A model generated the notes under the pieces. The model saw only the letters and a list, made by a program, of their open reading frames with translations, made no database searches and had not been told where the DNA came from. Made by a program: the position numbers and the translations under genes. Below, in pieces: positions 8,953 through 16,880 of a DNA stretch of 64,000 nucleotides. This DNA is from Mucilaginibacter conchicola (GTDB taxonomy: Bacteria > Bacteroidota > Bacteroidia > Sphingobacteriales > Sphingobacteriaceae). The stretch covers positions 992,001 to 1,056,000 of the forward strand of contig NZ_QWDC01000001.1 in assembly GCF_003432115.1 (NCBI RefSeq), given 5' to 3'. Every line of letters starts with the position of its first letter. Position 1 is the first letter of the stretch.

Positions 8953-9915
8953 ATGCAACAAGCAACCATGGCGCCTACAATGGGTAATACGGCGCATAAA
9001 GAGATTCCCGGCAATCCATCAACTGCTACCAGTAGTCAGCTTAAACTGAGAACAGGTATCGGCGATAAACCGCTGCAGGTATTGTCTGAAGATGATTGGA
9101 ATTTCTGGATAGAGAACGGCTACGTAGTGATCAAAAATGCTGTACCGCGCGAACAGGCGCTAAAAACCGCAGCGTTTATATGGGACTTTGAAGGTAAAGA
9201 TTCTAACGATCCTGAAACATGGTACACCGCTCCGTTATCAGAAATGAAGATGAAAGAACTCACCAATACCGGGATGGTTGAGGTGTACAATAACCAGGCG
9301 CTTTGGGATAACCGCCAGTGGCCTAAGGTTCACCAGGCGTTTGCAGATATTTGGGGTACCGAAAAACTTTGGGTTACTATTGACCGCGCTAACCTCAACT
9401 TCCCTATCCGCCCCGGCCACGAGTACAAAGGATTTATCCATTGGGATTACGACCCTGAAACCAAACCACAAAACGTACAGGGTGTATTGGCTTTGGCTGA
9501 TCAAACAGACGAAAATATGGGCGGTTTTCAATGCATCCCGGAGTTGTTCAGAAATTACGATACCTGGAAACTATCGCAACCAGACGACCGCGATCACTTT
9601 AAACCCGATACCACAGGCTTTACCCCTACCAAGGTAAAAATGGAAGCCGGCGACCTGCTGATATTTAACAGCGCCCAGCCACATGGCATCCGCGCTAATA
9701 ACAGTGATAAGGTGCGTGTGGCACAATACATATCTATGATGCCCGCCGAAGAAGACAACAATGATATCCGCGACTGGCGCATCATGTCGTGGAAGGAACG
9801 CCGTTCGCCTGAAGGTTATGCCTTCCCCGGCGACCCGCTGCAGAGAGAACAAAAGCACCCTGTTGCCAAACTGAGTACTTTGGGTAAGAAACTGTTAGGG
9901 CTTAAGGATTGGTAA
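8953..9915 (+). CDS. Phytanoyl-CoA dioxygenase (PhyH) family protein
   Basis: The ATG at 8953 (320 residues) is preferred to a TTG eight codons upstream. The protein is an Fe(II)/2-oxoglutarate dioxygenase of the PhyH family. It starts the fold with WNFWIENGYVVIKNAV, the iron ligands H and D are in FIHWDYDP, and the distal His is in NSAQPHGIRANN followed by an Arg suited to 2-oxoglutarate binding. Length is typical. Substrates of bacterial members are diverse (lipids, secondary metabolites, modified sugars) and cannot be named. The divergent AraC gene suggests inducible expression. A second, different PhyH protein lies convergently at 9966-10958. Confidence 0.88.
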   Translation: MQQATMAPTMGNTAHKEIPGNPSTATSSQLKLRTGIGDKPLQVLSEDDWNFWIENGYVVIKNAVPREQALKTAAFIWDFEGKDSNDPETWYTAPLSEMKMKELTNTGMVEVYNNQALWDNRQWPKVHQAFADIWGTEKLWVTIDRANLNFPIRPGHEYKGFIHWDYDPETKPQNVQGVLALADQTDENMGGFQCIPELFRNYDTWKLSQPDDRDHFKPDTTGFTPTKVKMEAGDLLIFNSAQPHGIRANNSDKVRVAQYISMMPAEEDNNDIRDWRIMSWKERRSPEGYAFPGDPLQREQKHPVAKLSTLGKKLLGLKDW

Positions 9916-9928
9916 TATGCTGATTGAT

Positions 9929-9959
9929 AAAACGCTTCGAGTTAAACCGGGGCGTTTTT
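9929..9959. terminator. Terminator between convergent dioxygenase genes
   Basis: AAAACGC (9929-9935) pairs with GCGTTTT (9952-9958), and the T-run continues to 9959. It lies between the stops of the two PhyH genes and could act in both directions because both arms are A/T flanked. Confidence 0.5.
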
Positions 9960-9965
9960 CTTATA

Positions 9966-10958
9966 TCATATCCAAACCTGCTGATGTTGCAAAATGGCCG
10001 GATTATAAGAAAGGTACTGTACAAAGCGTGGCCTGTCTGATCTGTTAGGACTGGCACCATGTGGCAGTGCTTGCTGCCATATTATAAGGTCGCCGGCGTT
10101 GGCGGCGATGGGTTGACTTCCTAAACCATTAAGGTTTTGGCTGCGCGGGTTGGAACCGGCAGGCAGCGACTGCAGCCAATCGCCAATTTTGTGCTGAAAA
10201 CCCGGCACCAGCGTAAAAGCCCCCTGATGAGCCTCAGTATCGGTTAAGTAAATCAGTCCCTGCAGCGCAAACGGGATGGGCTGCTGTAGGCTTACATCCC
10301 AGTGCAACCCATCGCCTTTGTAGGGATGGGTTACTGTTGCGGGCGGGTTAAAGCCTACCCGATCTAACGAGGGCCAGATATCCGTGCGGTTCCAAAGCTG
10401 CTCAAATGCCCGGCGTATACGCAGGTTATCGCGGGTTTTCTGCAAAGCCGGATGCTGAAAAAGCTGTATCATAATCGCCTGGCTATTCTGCACATCGTAC
10501 CAGGTTTGCGGATCATCTTTGTCAATTGCTGCAAAATTGCAGAGGGCATCAATAATGCTATTGCATTCATCTGCCGAAATGGCGTTTCGTAAGATGATGT
10601 ATCCATCACGGTTAAAACCGTCCATCTCCTCATCGGTAAATATTTTGTGGATGGCTGTGGTGTTAGTGGTGTTGCCTGTTATTTCGTTATTAAAACGCTG
10701 TGTGGTTTCGGCTATCGGGGTTCCGGCAACAGTTGTTATCCAATCCTCAAAATCTTCAAAACTATTGGTTTGGAAAGTAGCCTTTATTCCCTGCTGAAGC
10801 CCCACCCCTACTGCAAATAAAACAGTTTTATCTAACTGCACTTCTATGCTGGGTATCTCAACACCATGGGTACCGTTTTTGGTCTTGTACCAAAAGCGTT
10901 TTAGGTGCATTATTCCAAGCTTTCCGGTTTCGGTTGATGGCGGCAGTGCGGTTTGCAT
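9966..10958 (-). CDS. PhyH-family dioxygenase, second copy
   Basis: The 330-residue protein is read from the ATG at 10958; the longer frame starts with TTG. The PhyH fold begins in the middle with EMDGFNRDGYIILRNAISAD (about residues 110-130). Iron ligands are in GLHWDVS (H-x-D), and the distal His and Arg are in ALPHGASPNRSDRPRF. About 100 extra N-terminal residues, including MHLKRFWYK and VQLDKTVLFAVG, have no counterpart in the neighbour at 8953. The two proteins share the family but little detailed sequence, so they are not a recent duplication. Substrate is unknown. Confidence 0.82.
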   Translation of the reverse strand: MQTALPPSTETGKLGIMHLKRFWYKTKNGTHGVEIPSIEVQLDKTVLFAVGVGLQQGIKATFQTNSFEDFEDWITTVAGTPIAETTQRFNNEITGNTTNTTAIHKIFTDEEMDGFNRDGYIILRNAISADECNSIIDALCNFAAIDKDDPQTWYDVQNSQAIMIQLFQHPALQKTRDNLRIRRAFEQLWNRTDIWPSLDRVGFNPPATVTHPYKGDGLHWDVSLQQPIPFALQGLIYLTDTEAHQGAFTLVPGFQHKIGDWLQSLPAGSNPRSQNLNGLGSQPIAANAGDLIIWQQALPHGASPNRSDRPRFVQYLSYNPAILQHQQVWI

Positions 10959-11059
10959 AATCGTGATAATCAGGTTATGCAATATCTTAAAAAAATATCA
11001 TACTAAACACAAATGGCGTTTTTCTGTTAAATTTAAGTACCAACCTTAAAACATTACCT

Positions 11060-11719
11060 ATGACAACCGAAGAGTATAAAGCACAATTTAATGAGGATGA
11101 AGCGGTAGGCTGGCTGGCCATTGATAAACCTTTAGAGCAACTGTACCCCAATCAGGAGCCTCAGCATTACGCACCCAACCTGCATTTTATAGCCGGCGGC
11201 ACCGAGCCGCTTGATGGCATAAGCGTTTACAAAAGCGACAAGCAGGAGCCGCATTTTCACTACGTTACTTACGGCTTCTCAGACTTGTATTATAACCCCG
11301 AACAGGCCGGTAAAGATTTCAGCAAGTATGGTTTTGAGCTTACCTTTCGCCTTAAGAAAAAAAGCGACGATGATAACGTAACCTGGGCCTGCAACTTGAT
11401 GCAAAACCTGGCTAAATATGTGTTTAAGTCGGGAAAATGGTTTGAGGAGTATCATGTGATACCTGCTAACGGCCCCATCCGTTTAGATTATGATACTGAT
11501 ATTGTTGCCGTAGCCTTTGTGTTAGACCCCGAACTGGGCGAGATAGATACCCCAAACGGCCATGTACAATTTCTGCAGATGGTGGGGTTAACTTCTGCCG
11601 AGTTTGACGCCTTTAAAACCAACCCCACTTTGGGCGAAACCGAAAAGATCATTAACCTGCTGCGCGATGGCAATACTCTGTTGATCACCGATCTGGACAG
11701 GAAGACAAGTGTGCTATAA
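11060..11719 (+). CDS. Suppressor-of-fused (SUFU) domain protein
   Basis: The 219-residue cytosolic protein matches the bacterial SUFU domain family. Recognisable segments are YAPNLHFIAGGTEPLDGISVYK, given as LHFIAGGTEPLDGISVYK (about 37-54), HFHYVTYGFSDLYY (about 61-74), GFELTFRL (about 87-94) and FVLDPELGEIDTPNGHVQFLQ, where the last reads as VQFLQMVGLTSAEFDAF. Eukaryotic SUFU controls Hedgehog signalling. Bacterial members are mostly uncharacterised and some act as immunity proteins of contact-dependent toxins. No toxin lies beside this one. It is followed by a shared terminator facing the DUF2207 gene. Confidence 0.82.
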   Translation: MTTEEYKAQFNEDEAVGWLAIDKPLEQLYPNQEPQHYAPNLHFIAGGTEPLDGISVYKSDKQEPHFHYVTYGFSDLYYNPEQAGKDFSKYGFELTFRLKKKSDDDNVTWACNLMQNLAKYVFKSGKWFEEYHVIPANGPIRLDYDTDIVAVAFVLDPELGEIDTPNGHVQFLQMVGLTSAEFDAFKTNPTLGETEKIINLLRDGNTLLITDLDRKTSVL

Positions 11720-11748
11720 GAATACCAATGCGTATTCTGCTAAAAATA

Positions 11749-11773
11749 AAAGGACGGCATAACGCCGTCCTTT
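11749..11773. terminator. Bidirectional intrinsic terminator
   Basis: AAAGGACGGC... pairs with GCCGTCCTTT across a 5-nt loop (arms 11749-11758 and 11764-11773). A-rich sequence precedes and T-rich follows, so it can end both the SUFU transcript and the leftward LemA-DUF2207 transcript. Confidence 0.8.
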
Positions 11774-11794
11774 GTTATTCATATCGTTTCGGTT

Positions 11795-13693
11795 TTACCA
11801 GCCGCCGCCACCGCCACCGCCGCCACCACCGCCGGATGAACCACCACCGCTGCTCCCTGAGCTCCAGCTTGAACTGCCCGACGAACCTGAAGATGACCCT
11901 GTTGAAGTTGAAGGCGGCGTAATAGACACCGAATTATAAAAACTGCTGGGTACCGAATAAGCAAACCTGCGGTAATCATCTTCGCCGGTGTACCAGTCGG
12001 GTTCATAACCAGCGGCATCAAGCACGGCGCTGAATTTATTGCCCCAGGCATTTTCTAATCCTAAAGCTATGGCATAAGGCAAAAACTTTTCAAACACCTG
12101 CGGGGTAAGCTCGGGCGGGTTAAGCAGGTTTAAACGGTTTTCTTCGGCGGTAGACAGGTATAATTTAAAACCATCAACCTGGCTTTTTATCTCAATACCT
12201 TCAAACGTTATATTTTTAATGGCTTTAAGGAAAACGATGTACATAACTACCATCCCCAATATTACCACCATAGTTACCGGCGATGAAAACCCGATAAGCA
12301 ATACGGCCATCACCAAAGGCACACCGCCAAAGATGAGACCAAAAATTATCATGATAATACTCCCCCCTATTGAATCTTTAAAGCCTTTAATGCCATTGAT
12401 AAAGAACGATACCCCAAAAGCAATAAATGGCAACAGGAAGAGTAGAAATAATGGTTTGCCTTCCCCTACACTTATCAGGTATGCAATAAGGGCGATCACT
12501 GCAAAAACCGCCATCCATATCGAAAAACGCGAATTGCTTACAAAATAGTCGGTAAGTTTTAATTGCGATACCACGCTATCGCGATGATCTTTACGGGCAG
12601 CGGTAAACTTGCGGGCGTTTGATGATGTGGTTTTGATAGATTGCTGCTTTGAAAATATCTCGTTAAAAAAAGCCCGTTCTTCATTAGCAAGGCTGTCAGT
12701 ATCTTCAGTAAGCTTTACAAACTGGTATTCCTTACTCCCCGCATCTGTGGCGTTTATTTTTACCGTTTTCTTAACCGCCATATTGATGATGGATATGGCT
12801 GAGCCTTTATCATCATAGCCTTTCCTGTCAAAATAACGCAGTAACGCCGGCGACCAGCCTTGCGGAATATGGAAAGTGGGCACCACAACAGGTTTCACCG
12901 GGTCGCGGCCGTATTTGTTCCATAAGGCATAATAAATACCCGCGAAGATCAATAGCATAGCGGCACCGGCAATTACGTTAAAGTAATCCTGGTACATTAG
13001 TTCCCACTTGCCGGGGCGTTTGATGATGCCTGCCGTAAATGCCGCTGCAACGGTAAAACCTTCGCCCTGGTTTAGTTGATGGGCGGCTTTAAAGGTAACA
13101 GAGCCATCTGGGTTAAAATTACTGTTACAGTCGGTTGCTGTAGAGCCGCTAACACCTGTATAGCAAGATACATTGCCACCTTTAGCTCCACCGGGAAAAG
13201 TAATTGTAGCAGATGCCTGCTCAATATTAAAGTCCCAGTCGTTACCGGTTACGTTCCAATAAAGTTCGTCGTAGCCGTCAAAAAAACCTATATGTCCGCG
13301 GCTTTGGTAGGTAATGGCGTATTCATAAATACCTTTTTCCAAATAAACATCTGCACTGCCTACATAAATATTACGGTTGCCACTTTCCTCTTTAGTTTTG
13401 TATGGCTCTTTAACATTGTTCTTCTTAACGTCGGTTATTTCAAAATCAACTTTTTTACTGGTACCCAATCTATCGGTACGGTAAAGCGGGATCTTACGCA
13501 GTAATCCGTGCTGTATTCTATCGCCGGCGGCATACACTTTTATATGCTCAGTAACCTTAACCAGCCCGGTGCTGTCAATACTGATATCCGAATGGAAATT
13601 AATGATCCGTTCCGTTTGCACGCTATCTTGCGCAAAGGCATGCAGCCCCAAAAACACCAGACTGCAGATGATAAGGGAGATTCTTTTTATCAT
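11795..13693 (-). CDS. DUF2207-domain membrane protein with glycine-rich tail
   Basis: The 632-residue protein has a signal peptide (1-21, ending HAFA), a periplasmic DUF2207 domain (about 25-210, with YEYAITYQSRGHIGFFDGYD), one membrane helix near 240 (YFNVIAGAAMLLIFAGIYYAL), a soluble segment, then a cluster of hydrophobic helices at about 400-490. The C-terminus ends in Ser/Gly repeats and a run of glycines closed by Trp. Members of this family are integral membrane proteins of unknown function and are commonly linked to lemA, as here (9 bp downstream of lemA on the same strand). The low-complexity tail resembles that of TPM-domain proteins that travel with LemA. Confidence 0.85.
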   Translation of the reverse strand: MIKRISLIICSLVFLGLHAFAQDSVQTERIINFHSDISIDSTGLVKVTEHIKVYAAGDRIQHGLLRKIPLYRTDRLGTSKKVDFEITDVKKNNVKEPYKTKEESGNRNIYVGSADVYLEKGIYEYAITYQSRGHIGFFDGYDELYWNVTGNDWDFNIEQASATITFPGGAKGGNVSCYTGVSGSTATDCNSNFNPDGSVTFKAAHQLNQGEGFTVAAAFTAGIIKRPGKWELMYQDYFNVIAGAAMLLIFAGIYYALWNKYGRDPVKPVVVPTFHIPQGWSPALLRYFDRKGYDDKGSAISIINMAVKKTVKINATDAGSKEYQFVKLTEDTDSLANEERAFFNEIFSKQQSIKTTSSNARKFTAARKDHRDSVVSQLKLTDYFVSNSRFSIWMAVFAVIALIAYLISVGEGKPLFLLFLLPFIAFGVSFFINGIKGFKDSIGGSIIMIIFGLIFGGVPLVMAVLLIGFSSPVTMVVILGMVVMYIVFLKAIKNITFEGIEIKSQVDGFKLYLSTAEENRLNLLNPPELTPQVFEKFLPYAIALGLENAWGNKFSAVLDAAGYEPDWYTGEDDYRRFAYSVPSSFYNSVSITPPSTSTGSSSGSSGSSSWSSGSSGGGSSGGGGGGGGGGGW

Positions 13694-13702
13694 GTTTAGG
13701 TT

Positions 13703-14257
13703 TTAGAAAGAAACGGTTGGATTTTCGCGCTGTGCGGAGTTATCTATCTCAAAGAAAGTACCTTTCTCAAATTTGAACATACTGGCCACCACATTACCGG
13801 GGAAGCTTTCAATAGCGATGTTATTCTCGCGCACCGTACCATTATAGTAACGGCGGCTCATCTCCAATTCGGTCTCAATATCGTTAAGGCGGCCCTGCAG
13901 ATCGCGGAAGTTTTCGCTGGCTTTAAGATCAGGATAGTTCTCAACAGAAACGAGCAGTTTACCCAAAGCCGGGCCAAGTTCTTTCTCAATACCTATCTTT
14001 TGTTCAACAGATGTAGACTGAAGTGCTTTTGTACGTAATGAAGTTACTTCCTCAAGCAATTGCTTCTCATGCGTGGCATAACCTTTAACCGTGTTTACCA
14101 GGTTGGGGATAAGGTCATACCTTTTCTTAAGGCTCACATCAATACCGCTCCATGCTTCCTGCATCATGCTGCGTTTGGTAACCAGGCCGTTGTAAAGTGA
14201 GATAATAAAAAAAATGGCGATAACAATTAAGCCAATAAGGATGTAGGCAAGTGTCAT
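13703..14257 (-). CDS. lemA: LemA family protein
   Basis: The 184-residue protein has one N-terminal membrane helix (about 3-25) and the LemA signature: LVTKRSMMQEAWSGIDVSLK, KRYDLIPNLVNTVKGYATHE, then LLVSVENYPDLKASENF and LQGRLNDIETELEMSRRYYN, ending with FPGNVVASMFKFEK. The family is anchored in the membrane with a helical bundle; its biochemical role is unresolved. It is the first gene of a two-gene operon with the DUF2207 protein, an arrangement common in Bacteroidota. Confidence 0.93.
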   Translation of the reverse strand: MTLAYILIGLIVIAIFFIISLYNGLVTKRSMMQEAWSGIDVSLKKRYDLIPNLVNTVKGYATHEKQLLEEVTSLRTKALQSTSVEQKIGIEKELGPALGKLLVSVENYPDLKASENFRDLQGRLNDIETELEMSRRYYNGTVRENNIAIESFPGNVVASMFKFEKGTFFEIDNSAQRENPTVSF

Positions 14258-14302
14258 AGTGATTGTTTAAAGTTCAGTTATTAGATAACAGTAATGGAGG
14301 CA

Positions 14303-14333
14303 ATATGTTTGTTTTGAGCTTTGTCAAACATAT
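14303..14333 (-). promoter_or_regulatory. Inverted repeat with -7 element upstream of lemA
   Basis: ATATGTTTG (14303-14311) and CAAACATAT (14325-14333) form a 9-bp inverted repeat. Read leftward, TATGTTTG (14332-14325) is a perfect Bacteroidota TAnnTTTG element about 68 bp before the lemA start. The rightward arm holds the same element pointing the other way. It could be a promoter overlapped by a regulator site; no -33 element was convincing. Confidence 0.4.
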
Positions 14334-14412
14334 CTACCATTTACAGGTGTTATATATCTTTTACGTTGCGGGTTCAATCTCTAAAAGGTCAAAATCGTAC
14401 CAAAATGTTGTA

Positions 14413-15423
14413 CTACATTTTAGTAGACCCTCGCGCTATAAGGGTTGAGGGTATCTCAACACTTTCATCGGCAAGCAACAAACTGCTGTTTTTTAAAGCC
14501 TTTAACAATGCCCTTGCCGCTGCCCTGCCCATTTCAAATGCTGGCTGATTAATGGTACTTAAACCCGGATCAAATATTAATGCCGATGGCTGGTTAGAGA
14601 AACATATCACCTTTACGTCTCTTGGTATATTGATATTCTGGTCTCTGCATGCGAGGTAGATCTGGATGGTTAGTTTCTCAACTGTGGCAATAATCCCATC
14701 CGGGCGATCCGGTTGGCTCATCATCGCTTTAATTATCTCATAATTTTGAGCTGCATCTTCGTTACAATCAACTACCCGGCAAAAAACTCCATTTAATTGA
14801 TGCTCTAAAACAGCTTTTTGAAACCCCTTGGCCCGTTCTGATGTAATAGACAAATTGTTTGATACTGATAACAGAACAATTTTACGGCAACCGGCCTGGA
14901 TCAAGTGTTCTGCAGCGAGATAGCCACACTCAAAATCGTTGGTCGTGATTTGTGCGGTTTCAATCTCGGGGCAAACTCGGTCAAAAAATACTACGGGCAA
15001 TTGCTTGTTAAATTCGCGGATGTGATCAAAAGTACCGGTCTCAACCGTTACCGACATTAACAGACCATCTACCCTGCCGTTAGCAAGTTCTTTCAAGATC
15101 GCCTTTTCACGCTCCAGTTTTTCGTGTGTGAGGTAGATGAGGGTATGATAACCGTGTGCCAAAGCAACTTCTTCGATACCGTTCAAAGCCAGCGAAAAAA
15201 AGCTATCGGCCACCTCGGGGATCACTACGGCTATGGTTTTGCTTTTATGGCGGCGTAAACTACCCGCGTAGGCATTGGGAACATAGTTAAGCTCTTGTGC
15301 CAGTTGTAAAACTTTTTGCTTTGTTGCAGGGCTTATTTCATGGCTATCTGCTAATGCCTTTGAAATAGTGGCAGTAGACAGGTTGAGCTTCCCGGCAAGC
15401 ATTTTAATAGTAACGGTAGCCAT
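14413..15423 (-). CDS. LacI-family transcriptional regulator
   Basis: Start is the ATG at 15423, giving MATVTIKMLAG directly before the HTH (residues about 4-24, with LNLSTATISKALADS). The longer frame adds 13 residues that LacI proteins lack. A hinge helix region with YVPNAYAGSLRRHKS follows, then a periplasmic-binding-protein-like sensor (about 60-336) with FDRVCPEIETAQITTNDFE and the C-terminal TLIARGST typical of the family. The gene is divergent from myo-inositol oxygenase, with a perfect LacI-type palindrome between them. I infer it controls that gene and itself, with an inositol- or uronate-related inducer as the guess. Confidence 0.92.
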   Translation of the reverse strand: MATVTIKMLAGKLNLSTATISKALADSHEISPATKQKVLQLAQELNYVPNAYAGSLRRHKSKTIAVVIPEVADSFFSLALNGIEEVALAHGYHTLIYLTHEKLEREKAILKELANGRVDGLLMSVTVETGTFDHIREFNKQLPVVFFDRVCPEIETAQITTNDFECGYLAAEHLIQAGCRKIVLLSVSNNLSITSERAKGFQKAVLEHQLNGVFCRVVDCNEDAAQNYEIIKAMMSQPDRPDGIIATVEKLTIQIYLACRDQNINIPRDVKVICFSNQPSALIFDPGLSTINQPAFEMGRAAARALLKALKNSSLLLADESVEIPSTLIARGSTKM

Positions 15424-15488
15424 ATCTATGTAACCGGTGCCCCGTGAACCGACGCACAGCATTTGGTTTATATGTGCAAAGTATCAAT

Positions 15489-15510
15489 TTTACTTAATCG
15501 TTTAAGTAAA
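15489..15510. promoter_or_regulatory. LacI-type operator between the regulator and myo-inositol oxygenase
   Basis: TTTACTTAA and TTAAGTAAA are perfect 9-bp arms around TCGT, giving a 22-bp palindrome with the central CG typical of LacI-family operators. It lies 66 bp from the regulator start and 117 bp from the MIOX start. On the regulator side it is next to a CAAAGTA sequence (15477-15483), which on the minus strand reads TACTTTG, a possible -7 element, so the site fits autoregulation. Confidence 0.75.
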
Positions 15511-15626
15511 TTTTATGCGGCTTAAAGAAAAATACCGGGTTTTAATTGTTCAATTTAGTAGTAAACCAATTGTAACATCGAAACCAAAAACCACCAATAC
15601 CTGGTTTCATACTTAACGCTATTATT

Positions 15627-16517
15627 ATGAACGCTACAAAGAGCACTTTAGCGGGCGATAATATTTCGCCACTTGCCGACCTCGATGAATGGGAAGATGA
15701 TATATTACGCCGCTACCCCGACCCGGCATCAATAAATGAGGATAAAAAAGAAGAGGACTTTAGGAACTACCAGGAAACTGAGAAAGATGGCGTAAGAGAG
15801 TTTTATCGCCTTAACCATCATTACCAAACGTATGATTTTGTACTTCAGCATAAAGCAAAATACCTCGCGTTCGATAAAAAAGAAATGCCTATATGGGATG
15901 CCTTTGATTTCCTGAACCAATTGGTTGACGACTCTGACCCGGATACAGATCTGGACCAGATGCAGCATCTTCTGCAAACTTCTGAAGCTATACGCAATGA
16001 TGGCCACCCCGATTGGATGGTGCTGGTTGGCCTTATACATGATATGGGTAAAGTGCTATGCCTTTTTGGCGAACCACAATGGGCTGTTGTAGGCGATACC
16101 TTCCCGGTTGGATGCGCTTTTTCTGACAAAATAGTTTACTCAGAATTTTTTAAAGATAACCCTGACTACAACGACCCGCGTTACAATACCGAACTGGGTG
16201 TTTACACCCGCAACTGTGGCTTAAATAATGTGCACATGTCATGGGGGCACGATGAATACGTTTACCACATGATGAAAGATTATATTCCTGAGCAAGGCTT
16301 ATATATGCTGCGTTATCACTCATTTTATGCACAACACCGCGAACAAGCTTACAACCATCTGATGAGTGAGCATGATCATAAAATGTTTGAATGGGTAAAG
16401 TTGTTTAACCCTTACGACCTTTACTCAAAAAACCCTAACCAAAAAAGCTGGGAAGAGCTAAAGCCTTACTACCAGGCTTTGGTAGCTAAATACCTGCCAC
16501 CAACGCTGAGATTTTAG
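15627..16517 (+). CDS. Inositol oxygenase (myo-inositol to D-glucuronate)
   Basis: The 296-residue protein matches the MIOX family along its length. It has FRNYQETEKDGVREFYRLNH near the start, then TSEAIRNDGHPDW, the HD-type diiron ligands in GLIHDMGKV, MSWGHDEYVYHMM, LRYHSFYAQHR and the late Asp in KLFNPYDLYSK. The known enzyme opens the inositol ring with O2 at a mixed-valent diiron centre to give glucuronate. Length matches the eukaryotic enzyme (about 285). The divergent LacI regulator and operator suggest substrate-controlled expression. No uronate pathway genes are adjacent. Confidence 0.93.
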   Translation: MNATKSTLAGDNISPLADLDEWEDDILRRYPDPASINEDKKEEDFRNYQETEKDGVREFYRLNHHYQTYDFVLQHKAKYLAFDKKEMPIWDAFDFLNQLVDDSDPDTDLDQMQHLLQTSEAIRNDGHPDWMVLVGLIHDMGKVLCLFGEPQWAVVGDTFPVGCAFSDKIVYSEFFKDNPDYNDPRYNTELGVYTRNCGLNNVHMSWGHDEYVYHMMKDYIPEQGLYMLRYHSFYAQHREQAYNHLMSEHDHKMFEWVKLFNPYDLYSKNPNQKSWEELKPYYQALVAKYLPPTLRF

Positions 16518-16540
16518 AAGCTTATATGATTGATTTAACA

Positions 16541-16568
16541 AAGCCGCCAAACTGCGTTTAGCGGCTTC
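16541..16568 (+). terminator. Terminator of the inositol oxygenase gene
   Basis: AAGCCGC (16541-16547) pairs with GCGGCTT (16561-16567), followed by a T-rich stretch. It begins 23 bp after the stop codon. Confidence 0.65.
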
Positions 16569-16648
16569 TTCATTTCTTTAAAAAATGTAGCCTTGATTTT
16601 CAAATCATTACACCATCCGTCAAAAACTTTCAAAAAATCAGAGTTAGC

Positions 16649-16681
16649 TTTTTGTTAATTGGCTTCAAATGCGTAATATTG
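16649..16681 (+). promoter_or_regulatory. tRNA promoter
   Basis: TTTTTG (16649-16654) is followed 19 bp later by TAATATTG (16674-16681), close to the Bacteroidota TTTG-N19-TAnnTTTG consensus. It lies 26 bp before the tRNA 5' end. Confidence 0.65.
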
Positions 16682-16707
16682 CGCCTCGAAAATAACCAAC
16701 ATTTTCA

Positions 16708-16781
16708 GCGCCTATAGCTCAGTCGGTTAGAGTAGAAGACTCATAATCTTTTGGTCCCTGGTTCGAGCCCAGGTGGGCGCA
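16708..16781 (+). tRNA. tRNA-Met (CAU)
   Basis: A 74-nt cloverleaf is visible. The acceptor stem is GCGCCTA with TGGGCGC, the D-arm is GCTCAGTCGGTTAGAGT, and the anticodon loop is CTCATAA with anticodon CAU. The T-arm is CCTGG-TTCGAGC-CCAGG, followed by discriminator A. No CCA is encoded. The paired G1:C72 argues against initiator tRNA. The alternative is tRNA-Ile2 with a lysidine-modified CAU, which cannot be excluded without comparing identity elements. Confidence 0.93.
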
Positions 16782-16802
16782 CTGAGAAAGCTTAAATGCT
16801 TT

Positions 16803-16837
16803 AACCCTGTAAATCAACAATTTACAGGGTTTTTTTA
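16803..16837 (+). terminator. tRNA terminator
   Basis: AACCCTGTAAAT (16803-16814) and ATTTACAGGGTT (16820-16831) form a 12-bp perfect stem with a 5-nt loop, followed by a run of T. Confidence 0.9.
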
Positions 16838-16880
16838 TTTTTCTACACCGTACTTCAATCAAGGGAGGATTGTCATTAAC

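Noticed and set aside
11779-12051. 90-residue frame over the glycine-rich tail of DUF2207
   Set aside because: It is a shadow in another frame of GC-rich repeat codons and lacks any signal or family pattern.
16708-16781. Initiator tRNA-fMet
   Set aside because: G1:C72 is paired; initiators have an unpaired first position, so an elongator Met (or Ile2) reading was kept.
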